Part shown: one piece after another, positions 1 through 11,687 of the stretch
How positions within the stretch are numbered: the stretch's first letter is position 1
Layout of the letters: each line of letters opens with the position of its first letter
Made by a program: the position numbers and the translations under genes
DNA from: Amphiduros pacificus
Taxonomy: Eukaryota > Annelida > Polychaeta > Phyllodocida > Hesionidae
DNA: 64,000 nt
NCBI GenBank assembly: GCA_949316495.1
Contig: OX439008.1
Span: 2,280,501-2,344,500 of the forward strand
Direction of reading: 5' to 3'
The notes under the pieces: generated by a model
What the model was told of the DNA's origin: nothing
What the model saw: the letters and a program-made list of their open reading frames with translations, nothing else
Database searches by the model: none

Positions 1-65
1 TGAATTGCGATTTTCATCATCAGAGCAGATAGGTCACACGTGTTGAGCACACTTCCCGGGGACCT

Positions 66-812
66 TAGCGTGTCAGTATCAGTATCATTGGATATTTAAG
101 TCTACCTGATCTACATTCATCGTGTCAGTATTAGTATCAGTGTGTCATTATTAGTATCAGCGTGTCAGTATTAGTATCAGCGTGTCAATATTAGTATCAG
201 TGTGTCAGTATTAGTACCAGTGTGTCAGTATAAGCGTGTCAGTATCAGTATCAGCGTGTCAGTATCAGCCTCAGCGTGTCAGTATCAGTATCATTGGATA
301 TTTAAGTCTGCCTGATATACAGTATCAGTATCAGCGTGTCAGTATCAGTATCAGCGTGTCAGTATTAGTATCAGTGTGTCAATATTAGTATCAGCGTGTC
401 AGTATCAGTATCAGCGTGTCAGTATCAGTATCAGTGTGTCAGTATTAGTATCAGAATCAGCGTGTCAGTATTAGTATCAGCGTGTCAGTATCAGTATCAG
501 TGTGTCAGTATAAGCGTGTCAGTATAAGTATCAGTGTGTCAGTATTAGTATCAGTATTAGTATCAGCGTGTCAGTATCAGTATCAGCGTGTCAGTATCAG
601 TATCAGCGTGTCAGTATCAGTATCAGTGTGTCAGTATTAGTATCAGTGTGTCAGTATTAGTATCAGTGTGTCAGTATTAGTATCAGCGTGTCAGTATCAG
701 TATCAGCGTGTCAGTATTAGTATCAGTGTGTCAGTATTAGTATCAGTGTGTCAGTATCAGTATCAGTGTGTCAGTATTAGTATCAGTGGATATTTAAGCC
801 TGCCTGATCTAC
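66..812. repeat. 20-bp minisatellite (GTGTCAGTATCAGTATCAGC-like)
   Basis: Imperfect tandem array of a unit close to GTGTCAGTATCAGTATCAGC, with A/T changes (CAGTATTAGTATCAG) and some shortened units. A 26-bp interruption starting GGATATTTAAG and ending in a CTGCCTGAT-like run occurs three times (about 89-114, 295-320 and 787-812), so it was probably copied along with blocks of units. No coding signal. Confidence 0.9.
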
Positions 813-2333
813 TCCAGACTGCCCACTCGCACACTCGCAGTGTTGCATTCATTGCTACTGAGGCCCGAGACAAAACAAAAAGGTAACAACTATTGTTAAA
901 CGATTGAAAACCGAAGAGAGTGATTTACTGAAGCTGTGTCCTTAATACCATACTAATCCCTATGACAGGTGTGTCTAAAACGTTCTCTTTTGCATCTTCT
1001 ACTTAATGTCAAGTGGTGCAAATATCCCGAATGTGCCGGGTTTAAATACAACAAGCCGAGGTGGGTCTTCCGTTAAAGTTGTCAAATGTTGTGTTATGAA
1101 TACAAGGCAATACCGATCAGTCTTCTAGGAATCTGTCTTCGGTGGAGAGCGTACCCTGTAAAGAGTCCTTTCAGCGATTGTAGACTGCATTATCTAAGCC
1201 GTTATTTACATTAATTACCTTAATGTACGTGTCATTAGTCAGTAACGGGTCTGCTGGTCATCACATACTGCCAGTATACATACGACATGTCGTGACCTTC
1301 ACCTTCACGAGGTTTGATTGGAGTTAATGAATGGCAAGAGAGAGAAGAGCAAGGCCACGAGAAGAACACAATTAGAAAAAAGAAATTTAATGTAATTTGA
1401 TCTTTTCTGACAAATTTAGTATGTATTAACTGCTGCATTTTGTTATCATTTCCCATGTTTCTTGGTGCATAACTAACACGAGTGGTGATTTAAACATAAT
1501 TAAGCTTGTGCCGGATATGCAAACTAAAAAGATAAGATATCAGCAATAATTTCAAAAGTGTGACAGAATCTCACAACCCAAGTCTAAACTTTTACATGGT
1601 ACCATCAAGTGGCAGAAGAGCCCAAAGAGCCTAAACTAATGGCATGGGGCGATAATACAGGGACAATCCACATACTTATAGCTTATTCAGTTGAAACCGT
1701 CACTCTGAAGGTAATGCAAGTGCAAGCGTAGATCTCATCATTTAACAGAATATTTTCTATTTGGCATATCGACACACTAAGATCATTCAATTTTATGAAG
1801 GTCTAATTTATGTATGTACTATTTTCAAGACGTTTATATTTGAGTTATTGAAAATGATACAGGCAGAAAATCATTAATTCAATCATTTCTCCCAGGTGAA
1901 AAGGAGCGTTTCGTCAGGTTATTAACGTCAATGCCATCTGGTGTCAAACAACAGCATTTTTTCAGGGTGAAACTTCACAAGACCAACTGACCACTGTCAT
2001 TAGATTAAATCGAATAGATTAGTACATATGGGAATAGATTAGAATATATCAGAATAAATTATAAAACACCACATTAAAATATAAATAAATTAGGTCAGAA
2101 TAGAATAGATTACACTTCAAGTAAGTTGGCCATCCCAGATTATAATAGATTAGATATAAGATTAAAATAGATTACAATAGACTAGGATTAGAATATATTA
2201 GAAAAGATTAGAAGAGATAAGAAAACAGTGATTTATAAGGCATAGTGTAAGCGATCATAGCCTTGTAAACGGGTTTAGAGGAGCACGACCCTGTCCAGAG
2301 GTGGGAGAGCTCTGAGCCATTGGTTAGCTGGTT
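813..2333. other. Unique AT-rich DNA, no gene seen
   Basis: No ORF with protein-like composition and no recognisable exon. Between about 1990 and 2225 the sequence is a loose, degenerate run of AATAGATTAGA-like words that may be a decayed short tandem repeat. Confidence 0.6.
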
Positions 2334-2548
2334 GCTAGATCACGTCATTCTGGATGTTCGCAACACAGCTGATCGCTAAATCACGTCATTCTGGATGCTC
2401 GCAACACAGCTGATCGCTAAATCACATCATTCTGGATGCTCGCAACACAGCTGATCGCTAAATCACGTCATTCTGGATGCTCGCAACACAGCTGATCGCT
2501 AAATCACATCATTCTGGATGCTCACAACACAGCTGGTTGTTAAATCAC
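2334..2548. repeat. 41-bp tandem repeat, about 5 copies
   Basis: Five head-to-tail units start GCTAAATCACGTCATTCTGG and end CACAGCTGATC. They alternate CACGTC and CACATC versions and are about 95% alike. The last unit diverges (GCTGGTTGTTAAATC). The left flank (GAGAGCTCTGAGCCATT) resembles sequence next to the 15-bp array at 31.4 kb. Confidence 0.9.
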
Positions 2549-2632
2549 AGCCAATCTGTGTAGTATCTGAGCAGTGGCCGAAATTGAAAAGTTGCTTTCT
2601 TTAATCTTTATATGACCACTATCATAACCAAA

Positions 2633-2955
2633 GGCCACGGGCCGTGGCGCAGTTGGTTAGAGCGCCAGCTTATTAGCACCAATTCCTCTGTGGTGATCCA
2701 AAGGTCATGGGTTCGAACCCCGGCTGTGCCGGGATTGAACTCATGATACAATTTCACTGATGAGCTGAGGCCCGTGCCAAGGGTTAACCTGTTGTCCTTG
2801 TAAATCTGTGACCGGGTGGGTTGTCATGTCAAAGACCTGCGACATGACAATTCAGTGAGGCAGCACTATATCTGCTACAAGTAGGTCTCATCACGAAATG
2901 ACTGAAATTATGTTGAAAGTTATGTAAAACCCCAAACAAACAAACAAACAAACAA
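2633..2955 (+). mobile_element. tRNA-derived SINE, near-complete copy
   Basis: The 5' head is tRNA-like, with a Pol III A box (TGGCGCAGTTGGTTAGAGCG, 2645-2664) and a B box (GGTTCGAACCC, about 2710-2720). A body of roughly 220 bp follows, ending in a CAAA simple-repeat tail (about 2933-2955). It is flanked by a 15-bp direct repeat, ACTATCATAACCAAA at 2618-2632 and ACTATCATACCCAAA at 2956-2970, one mismatch apart, as expected for a target-site duplication made by LINE machinery. Minus-strand relatives lie at 39983-40266 and 45161-45357. The shared start GGCCAYGGGCC fixes the 5' end. It has no ORF of its own and would depend on a partner LINE not seen here. It could be mistaken for a tRNA gene, but A-to-B box spacing and the tail argue against that. 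Confidence 0.88.
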
Positions 2956-2970
2956 ACTATCATACCCAAA

Positions 2971-3293
2971 TTTGAAAGAAAATAGCACGCTCATCAGTTA
3001 TAAATATAAGAATATGATTATCTAGAACTGATTTTGAACGAGACATTTGCCCAATTTTAACATAGGAATATTACAGTAAATACGTTTTAAATTTATCTTA
3101 AAGTTTACACTATCAATAACATGACATTGTTACACATTCAACTGTAATGAAATTTGAACTTTTGTGATGATTTTCTACGATTTGTGAGACATAAATAGTC
3201 GTTATATAAAAGAAACACCAAGATTGGTTCAGAATTGGTGTATAACAATGGTATGGCCTCAAGCAATCCAGATATGCTGCAATTTCAGCCCAG
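2971..3293. other. Unique AT-rich spacer
   Basis: About 320 bp of non-repetitive AT-rich sequence between the SINE and the GC-rich array. Nothing recognisable on either strand. Confidence 0.5.
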
Positions 3294-3585
3294 AATGGTT
3301 CCCCACTCCTGGAGCCCTCCCACCTCTGGAGCTCTCCCACCCCTGGAACTCCCTCACCCCTGGAACGCCCCCACCCCTTGAGCTCTCCAATCCCTGGAGC
3401 TCTCCCACCCTGGAGCTCTCCCACCCTGGAGCTCTTCCACCCCTGGAGCTCACCCACCCTGGAGCTCTCCCACCCTGGAGCTCTCCCACCCTGGAGCTCA
3501 CCCACCCTGGAGCTCACCCACCCTGGAGCTCTCCCACCATTGGAGCTCTCCCACCCCTGCTGTCTCACCCCTGCAGTCTCACCAT
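3294..3585. repeat. 16-17-bp GC-rich minisatellite (CTGGAGCTCTCCCACC)
   Basis: About 18 imperfect units of CCTGGAGCTCTCCCAC, each carrying a SacI-like GAGCTC palindrome. Open frames of 70-150 codons on both strands come only from the stop-free, proline- or glycine-rich repeat and look non-coding. Confidence 0.9.
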
Positions 3586-3733
3586 ACGCCTTTCAATGAC
3601 CACTTTTTATTGGAATGAATCTTTTTGTCTGTACCGCTACAATCTCTATTCCTGGATACGCCTCTATCTGGCTGCATGAGGTGTCTCTGGACACGCTTGG
3701 CAAGGGAATGACAGTGCTTCATGGTGGCAGACA

Positions 3734-6700
3734 GCTGCTTCCTCCAGCCTGTCCTACCTGCATGCTGCACAGTAATAGCCTGGCTGAGAGGCTGGGAGAA
3801 TGCCCTGCTGCTAACTCCAGCCTGTCCTGCCTGCATGCGGCACAGTAATAGCCTCGCTGAGAGGCTGGGGGAATGCCCTGCTGCTTCCTCCAGCCTGTCC
3901 TGCCTGCATGCTGCATAGTAATAGCTTGGCTGAGAGGCTGGGAGAATGCCCTGCTGCTTCCTCCAGCCTGTCCTGCCTGCATGCGGCACAGTAATAGCCT
4001 CGCCGAGAGGCTGGGGGAATGCCCCGCTGCTTCCTCCAGCCTGTCCTACCTGCATGCTGCACAGTAATAGCCTCGCAGAGAGGCTGGGGGAATGCCCTGC
4101 TGCTTCCTCCAGCCTGTCCTGCCTGAATGCTGCACAATAAAAGCCTCGCTGAGAGGCTGGGAGAATGCCCTGCTGCTTCCTCCAGCCTGTCCTACCTGCA
4201 TGCTGCACAATAATAGCCTCGCTGAGAGGCTGGGGGAATGCCCTGCTGCTTCCTCCAGCCTGTCCTGCCTGAATGCTGCACAATAATAGCCTCGCTGAGA
4301 GGCTGGAGGGAATGCCCTGCTGCTTCCTCCAGCCTGTCCTACCTGAATGCTGCACAGTAATAGCCTCGCTGAGAGGCTGGGGGAATGCCCTGCTGCTTCA
4401 TCCAGCCTGTCCTGCCTGAATGCTGCACAATAATAGCCTCGCTGAGAGGCTGGAGGGAATGCCCTGCTGCTTCCTCCAGCCTGTCCTGCCTGCATGATGC
4501 ACAATAATAGCCTCGCTGAGAGGCTGGGGGAATGCCCCGCTGCTTCCTCCAGCCTGTCCTGCCTGCATGCTGCACAATATTAGCCTCGCTGAGAGGTTGG
4601 GAGAATGCCCCGCTGCTTCATCCAGCCTGTCCTGCCTGAATGCTGCACAATAATAGCCTCGCTGAGAGGTTGGGAGAATGCCCTGCTGCTTCCTCCAGCC
4701 TGTCCTACCTGAATGCTGCACAGTAATAGCCTCGCTGAGAGGCTGGGGGAATGCCCTGCTGCTTCATCCAGCCTGTCCTGCCTGAATGCTGCACAATAGT
4801 AGCCTCGCTGAGAGGCTGGAGGGAATGCCCTGCTGCTTCCTCCAGCCTGTCCTGCCTGCATGCTGCACAGTAATAGCCTCGCAGAGAGGCTGGGGGAATG
4901 CCCTGCTGCTTCCTCCAGCCTGTCCTGCCTGAATGCTGCACAATAATAGCCTCGCTGAGAGGCTGGGAGAATGCCCTGCTGCTTCCTCCAGCCTGTCCTA
5001 CCTGCATGCTGCACAATAATAGCCTCGCTGAGAGGCTGGGGGAATGCCCTGCTGCTTCCTCCAGCCTGTCCTGCCTGAATGCTGCACAATAATAGCCTCG
5101 CTGAGAGGCTGGAGGGAATGCCCTGCTGCTTCCTCCAGCCTGTCCTACCTGAATGCTGCACAGTAATAGCCTCGCTGAGAGGCTGGGGGAATGCCCTGCT
5201 GCTTCATCCAGCCTGTCCTGCCTGAATGCTGCACAATAATAGCCTCGCTGAGAGGCTGGAGGGAATGCCCTGCTGCTTCCTCCAGCCTGTCCTGCCTGCA
5301 TGATGCACAATAATAGCCTCGCTGAGAGGCTGGGGGAATGCCCCGCTGCTTCCTCCAGCCTGTCCTGCCTGCATGCTGCACAATATTAGCCTCGCTGAGA
5401 GGTTGGGAGAATGCCCCGCTGCTTCATCCAGCCTGTCCTGCCTGAATGCTGCACAATAATAGCCTCGCTGAGAGGTTGGGAGAATGCCCTGCTGCTTCCT
5501 CCAGCCTGTCCTACCTGAATGCTGCACAGTAATAGCCTCGCTGAGAGGCTGGGGGAATGCCCTGCTGCTTCATCCAGCCTGTCCTGCCTGAATGCTGCAC
5601 AATAGTAGCCTCGCTGAGAGGCTGGAGGGAATGCCCTGCTGCTTCCTCCAGCCTGTCCTGCCTGCATGATGCACAATAATAGCCTCGCTGAGAGGCTGGG
5701 GGAATGCCCCGCTGCTTCTTCCAGCCTGTCCTGCCTGCATGCTGCACAATAATAGCCTCGCTGAGAGGTTGGGAGAATGCCCTGCTGCTTCCTCCAGCCT
5801 GTCCTGCCTGAATGCTGCACAATAATAGCCTCGCTGAGAGGCTGGGGGAATGCCCTGCTGCTTCCTCCAGCCTGTCCTGCCTGAATGCTGCACAATAATA
5901 GCCTCGCTGAGAGGCTTGGGGAATGCCCCGCTGCTTCATCCAGCCTGTCCTGCCTGCATGCTGCACAATAATAGCCTCGCTGAGAGGCTGGGGGAATGCC
6001 CCGCTGCTTCATCCAGCCTGTCCTGCCTGAATGCTGCACAATAATAGCCTCGCTGAGAGGCTGGAGGGAATGCCCTGCTGCTTCCTCCAGCCTGTCCTGC
6101 CTGAATGCTGCACAATAATAGCCTCGCTGAGAGGCTGGAGGGAATGCCCTGCTGCTTCCTCCAGCCTGTCCTGCCTGAATGCTGCACAGTAATAGCCTCG
6201 CTGAGAGGCTGGGGGGAATGCCCTGCTGCTTCCTCCAGCCTGTCCTGTCTGAATGCTGCACAATGATAGCCTCGCTGAGAGGTTGGGAGAATGCCCTGCT
6301 GCTTCCTCCAGCCTGTCCTACCTGCATGCTGCACAGTAATAGCCTCGCCGAGAGGCTGGGGGAATGCCCTGCTGCTTCCTCCAGCCTGTCCTACCTGCAT
6401 GATGCACAATAATAGCCTCGCCGAGAGGCTGGGGGAATGACCTGCTGCTTCCTCCAGCCTGTCCTGCCTGCATGATGCACAATAATAGCCTGGCTGAGAG
6501 GCTGGGGGAATGCCCTGCTGCTTCCTCCAGCCTGTCCTACCTGCATGCTGCACAATAATAGCCTCGCTGAGAGGCTGGGGGAATGACCTGCTGCTTCCTC
6601 CAGCCTGTCCTACCTGCATGCTGCACAATAATAGCCTCGCTGAGAGGCTGGGAGAATGCCCTGCTGCTTCCTCCAGCCTGTCCTGCCTGCATGCTGCACA

Positions 6701-8125
6701 ATAATAGCCTCGCTGAGAGGCTGGGAGAATGCCCTGCTGCTTCCTCCAGCCTGTCCTGCCTGCATGCTGCACAATAATAGCCTCGCTGAGGAGCTGGGGG
6801 AATGCCTTGCTGCTTCCTCCAGCCTGTCCTGCCTGCATGGTGCACAATAATAGCCTGGCTGAGGAGCTGGGGGAATGCCCTGCTGCTTCCTCCAGCCTGT
6901 CCTGCCTGCATGCTGCACAATAATAGCCTCGCTGAGAGGCTGGGAGAATGACCTGCTGCTTCCTCCAGCCTGTCCTACCTGCATGATACACAATAATAGC
7001 CTGGCTGAGAGGCTTGGGGAATGCCCTGCTGCTTCCTCCAGCCTGTCCTGCCTGCATGCTGCACAATAATAGCCTCGCTGAGAGGCTGGGAGAATGACCT
7101 GCTGCTTCCTCCAGCCTGTCCTACCTGCATGATGCACAATAATAGCCTGGCTGAGAGGCTGGGGGAATGCCCTGCTGCTTCCTTCAGCCTGTCCTGCCTG
7201 CATGATGCACAATAATAGCCTCGCTGAGAGGCTGGGAGAATGCCCTGCTGCTTCCTCCAGCCTGTCCTGCCTGCATGCTGCACAATAATAGCCTCGCTGA
7301 GAGGCTGGGAGAATGCCCTGCTGCTTCCTCCAGCCTGTCCTGTCTGCATGCTGCACAATAATAGCCTCGCCGAGAGGCTGGGGGAATGCCCTGCTGCTTC
7401 CTCCAGCCTGTCCTGTCTGCATGCTGCACAATAATAGCCTCGCCGAGAGGCTGGGGGAATGCCCTGCTGCTTCCTCCAGCCTGTCCTACCTGCATGATGC
7501 ACAATAATAGCCTCGCTGAGAGGCTGGGGGAATGCCCTGCTGCTTCCTCCAGCCTGTCCTGCCTGCATGCTGCACAATAATAGCCTCGCTGAGAGGTTGG
7601 GAGAATGCCCTGCTGCTTCCTCCAGCCTGTCCTGTCTGCATGCTGCACAATAATAGCCTCGCTGAGAGGCTGGGGGAATGCCCTGCTGCTTCCTCCAGCC
7701 TGTCCTGCCTGCATGCTGCACAATAATAGCCTCGCTGAGAGGCTGGGAGAATGCCCTGCTGCTTCCTCCAGCCTGTCCTGCCTGCATGCTGCACAATAAT
7801 AGCCTCGCCGAGAGGCTGGGGGAATGACCTGCTGCTTCCTCCAGCCTGTCCTGCCTGAATGCTGCACAATAATAGCCTCGCCGAGAGGCTGGGGGAATGA
7901 CCTGCTGCTTCCTCCAGCCTGTCCTGCCTGAATGCTGCACAATAATAGCCTCGCCGAGAGGCTGGGGGAATGACCTGCTGCTTCCTCCAGCCTGTCCTGC
8001 CTGAATGCTGCACAATAATAGCCTCGCCGAGAGGCTGGGGGAATGACCTGCTGCTTCCTCCAGCCTGTCCTGCCTGAATGCTGCACAATAATAGCCTCGC
8101 CGAGAGGCTGGGGGAATGCCCTGCT
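3734..8125. repeat. 73-bp minisatellite, about 60 copies, with higher-order duplication
   Basis: The unit starts GCCTGTCCTGCCTGCATGCT and includes ATAGCCTCGCTGAGAGGCTG and GAATGCCCTGCTGCTTCCTC. Some units are 74 bp (CTGGAGGG variant). Each unit contains the inverted repeat AGCCTC-GCTGA-GAGGCT. Because 73 is not divisible by 3, a frame passes through all three phases, and minus-strand frames up to 389 codons stay open. A block of 11 units (806 bp) is duplicated: variants in 4339-4721 recur at 5145-5527. The last five units before 8125 share GACCTGCTGC and GCCTGAATGC variants and are a recent local amplification. No start context, splice signal or bounded domain suggests translation. Confidence 0.95.
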
Positions 8126-8164
8126 CAGAACAACAGATCTGCAAAGTGAAAATACGGAGAGACT

Positions 8165-9095
8165 CTTCAATAATGTATAGATGCTATAGAAGCTGTATAC
8201 TACTATAGAGGATATATAGATGCTATAGAGGGTATATAGATGTTTTTGAGACTGTGCAATGCTATAGAGGGTATATAGAAGCTATAGAGTCTGTATAACA
8301 CTACAGAGGGTATACAATGTTATAGAGGGTATGTGGATGCTGTATCATACTGTAGAAGGTATAATATATGCTATAGAGGTTGTATAATACTATAGAGGGT
8401 ATAAAGATGTTATACAGGCTGTACAATACCACAGCGGCTATGCAATAGAAATGCTAAAGTGGCTATGCTATGCTACAGAGGCTATACAGCGCTTCAGAGG
8501 TTTTACATCGCTATAGAGGCTACATAGTGCACTAGAGAGCTGTGTTACTCTATAGAGGTTATATAATGCACTAGAGAGCTATGTTACTCTATAGAAGCTG
8601 CACAATGCACTAGAGAGCTGTGTTACTCTATAGAGGCTACATAATGCACTAGAGAGCTATGTTACTCTGTAGAGGCTACACAATGCACTAGAGAGCTATG
8701 TTACTCTATAGAGGCTACACAATGCACTAGAGAGCTATGTTACTCTATAGAGGCTACATAATGCACTAGAGAGCTATGTTACTCTATAGAGGCTACACAA
8801 TGCACTAGAGAGCTATGTTACTCTATAGAGGCTATATAATGCACTAGAGAGCTATGTTACTCTACAGAGGTTATATAATGCATTAGAGAGCTATGTTACT
8901 CTATAGAGGTTATATAATGCACTAGAGAGCTGTGTTACTCTATAGAGGCTATATAATGCACTAGAGAGCTATGTTACTCTATAGAGGTTATATTATGCAC
9001 TAGAGAGCTATGTTACTCAATAGAGGCTATACAATGCACTAGAGAGCTATGTTACTCAATAGAGGATATATAATGCACTTGAGAGCTATAGAGTG
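8165..9095. repeat. 39-bp AT-rich minisatellite with a degenerate left part
   Basis: From about 8515 to 9095 there are roughly 14 good units starting GCACTAGAGAGCTATGTTAC and continuing TCTATAGAGGCTACACAAT. To the left (8165-8514) the array decays into irregular TATAGAGG and TATATAGATGC words of variable length, the usual picture of an old edge. Unrelated in sequence to the 39-bp array at 16.5-27.3 kb. Many stops, no coding potential. Confidence 0.9.
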
Positions 9096-9740
9096 TTAGA
9101 GAGGTTAATTGGCTCGTTGCTTGTTTTACAGATTGTCCAAATCCATTGAGTCTTTTTGGGTTCGAACATTCCCGGCTTTTAGATGGCAAGCCGGAAAAAA
9201 ACATCTCCCTGCTTCAGACTGCTTTGGCAACACAGATATTCCGCTTATATTACCCTGTTCTACAGTTCCAATATTATAAGTATTTACATTGTTTACACCG
9301 TACAGTATAAATAGTCTGGGTCATACATTATGGTCATAGCAAATCAAATTAGGAACCTCAGAGCAGGAAGACGGTGGTAAAGCCAATATGTGTTATCAGC
9401 TGATGAGAATCCTTTTATGTTTGACAACCTAACCAGTGTTTTGGCTTTCAATCCTTGAAATACTGCGCTGAACACTAACATTTCTTCTCTCGCAAGATAT
9501 ATTAAGGTCTGTCAGCCTACTTTAACTGAGGCATATTTAGAACTTTGACCTTTTCAGTTCACAAGACAGCAGGAACACGTGGTGAAGTCTCGAACTTACA
9601 AAGAATTACCTCAAAAATAGAAAGCGTGAAACTTTGCTTGTTTATCTATTTATTTATTTATTGATCTGTCTGTCTGTGTGTCTGTCTGTCTGTTAACTGC
9701 AAGAACTATTGAGATAATTGTGAAATGTCCAGGTACTAAT
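9096..9740. other. Unique spacer with short TCTG microsatellite
   Basis: Non-repetitive except for a short TTTA run and (TCTG)n at about 9642-9692. No gene recognised. Confidence 0.5.
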
Positions 9741-10394
9741 GACATATTGATACCAGTGACCTAGGTTACAGGGTATGGCATTTTGATACCAGTGACCTAG
9801 GTTACAGGGTATAACATATTGATAACCGTGATCTAGGTTACAGGGTAAAACATATTGATAACCGTGATCTAGGTCTTAGGGTATGGCATATTGATACCAG
9901 TGACCTAGGTTACAGGGTATGACATATTGATACCAGTGACCTAGGTTACAGGGTATGGCATATTGATACTAGTGTTCTAGGTTACAGGGTATGGCATATT
10001 GATACCAGTGATCTAGGTTGCAGGGTATGGCATACTGATACCAGTGATCTAGGTTACAGGGTATGGCATATTGATACCAGTGATCTAGGTTACAGGGTAT
10101 GGCATATTGATACCAGTGATCTAGGTTACAGGGTATGGCATATTGATACCAGTGATCTAGGTTACAGGGTATGGCATACTGATACCAGTGATCTAGGTTA
10201 CAGGGTATGGCATATTGATACCAGTGACCTAGGTTACAGGGTATGGCATATTGATACCAGTGATCTAGGTTACATGGTATGGCATATTGATACCAGTGAT
10301 CTAGGTTACAGGGTATGGCATACTGATACCAGTGGTCTAGGTTACAGGGTATGGCATACTGATACCAGTGGTCTAGGTTACAGGGTATGGCATA
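9741..10394. repeat. 36-bp minisatellite, about 18 copies
   Basis: The unit is GATCTAGGTTACAGGGTATG followed by GCATATTGATACCAGT. Thirty-six is divisible by 3, so on the minus strand it reads as a 12-residue repeat, YAIPCNLDHWYQ, in a 171-codon open frame (9969-10484). Changes among units are mostly single transitions and include neutral and amino-acid-changing ones alike. The frame enters and leaves the array without splice sites or a convincing start, so I treat it as a repeat, not a gene. Confidence 0.92.
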
Positions 10395-11687
10395 TGTAAA
10401 TGCTGGTTGGGAATGAGTCGGTGTGAAGTCTCTTTCCCAGTGGTCACGTGATGGTAGTATGACCTCAGGTTTAAGGTGAATCATTTGTCAAATAAGTCAG
10501 AATAGAATGATAAATGTTCTCCATGTGTGATGGTTTGCAATAGAATGTCAGCTCGTGAGTCACAGCGGTGAGCGATGATAGCTTTAACTAAAGATGCAAC
10601 AATAAAGAATGGCGTCTTCACCGAGGATGAACAAGATCAGCTTCTCGCCATTTTCAGAGGGCAGAACAAAGGATGAGCCAAAATAACAAAACACAAATGC
10701 AAAAACATTCATGATCATTAATAAATAGTACCACTTTATTAATTGTCATAATATTTACGCTAAAAACCACAAAAATGGTATTTGGAGTTGTTGTTTTTAT
10801 ATGACCCGCAAAAGAGGGACAACGAGAAAGACCTCCGTGCTTTCTGTTCCCGATAATAGATTGGTTTTCTCGGAGACAGCATGTTGAGCAATGAGGAGCG
10901 AAGACGCAAGGGGGCACCAGTCGCTGCGCTTCCTGTCTACACAAGAATGTGACAGGTCACTCTCATGTTGGTGACCAAACACCACGTATGCCGCCTCATC
11001 TTCTTTCCCACCTCCCCTCACACAATATTGAAAAGGAATCAATCTTACTCTTTTACTTCCTCTCACATTAATCAAATCTATTTAAATATTAAAGAATTAC
11101 AACATTCGCAACATGTAAAATTGGGTTTTGTTTTTTTTCCACGGATGCTTGTCATTCGTGTTTTGAATTAACAATTATGGCGTGTCTATTGAGAATATTA
11201 ATTTGCAGTATTCATTACATCTTTTGTCTAGCCACTAAGGAGAAAAATTGTGTTAATTGATTATAAAATGTGTTCTATCCTTATTAACAGAAAGCAATGG
11301 GACTGCACGACCAATTTAGAAGCAAGACTGTAGCGTCATATTCGTAATTGACACCACATTTCTTCTGACTGATATTTCGATACCGACTAATTAAGAGAAA
11401 AGAAGTATTTTATATTGAAATAAGCAATTACCCTGGCTAATATGCAGCAAGTTAGGCCAGGATATCATCATTTACTGAACATACTTTAGGTGATTCTATT
11501 ACATTGTGTTAATTTAATGTCTTCTTGCTAATGTTATTAAGCCATGTTTCTAAAGTAGATGATTATGAAAATTTATTATACAATTCTCAAAATACAGATG
11601 AAAAAGGGAACATGTTTTTGACTATTTCATATATTTGTGTGTATCCCGAGTCGGAAGAAGTGTGTTCCTTTCTTCCTTGATGAAAAG
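10395..11687. other. Unique DNA, no gene recognised
   Basis: Short open frames on both strands (up to 96 codons) have no recognisable domain, and no convincing exon borders were seen. The 3' part (11.2-11.6 kb) is AT-rich. Confidence 0.5.

Noticed and set aside
2639-2725. Possible functional tRNA gene
   Set aside because: A and B boxes are present, but the spacing between them is too long, the body and CAAA tail follow directly, and target duplications and other copies show it is a SINE head.
3734-8125. CRISPR array
   Set aside because: Regular spacing but no unique spacers between repeats; units are contiguous and the context is eukaryotic.
3579-8170. Cysteine- and glutamine-rich repeat proteins on the minus strand
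   Set aside because: The 73-bp period rotates the frame, so the same DNA gives three readings. Variation shows no codon-position bias that I can see.
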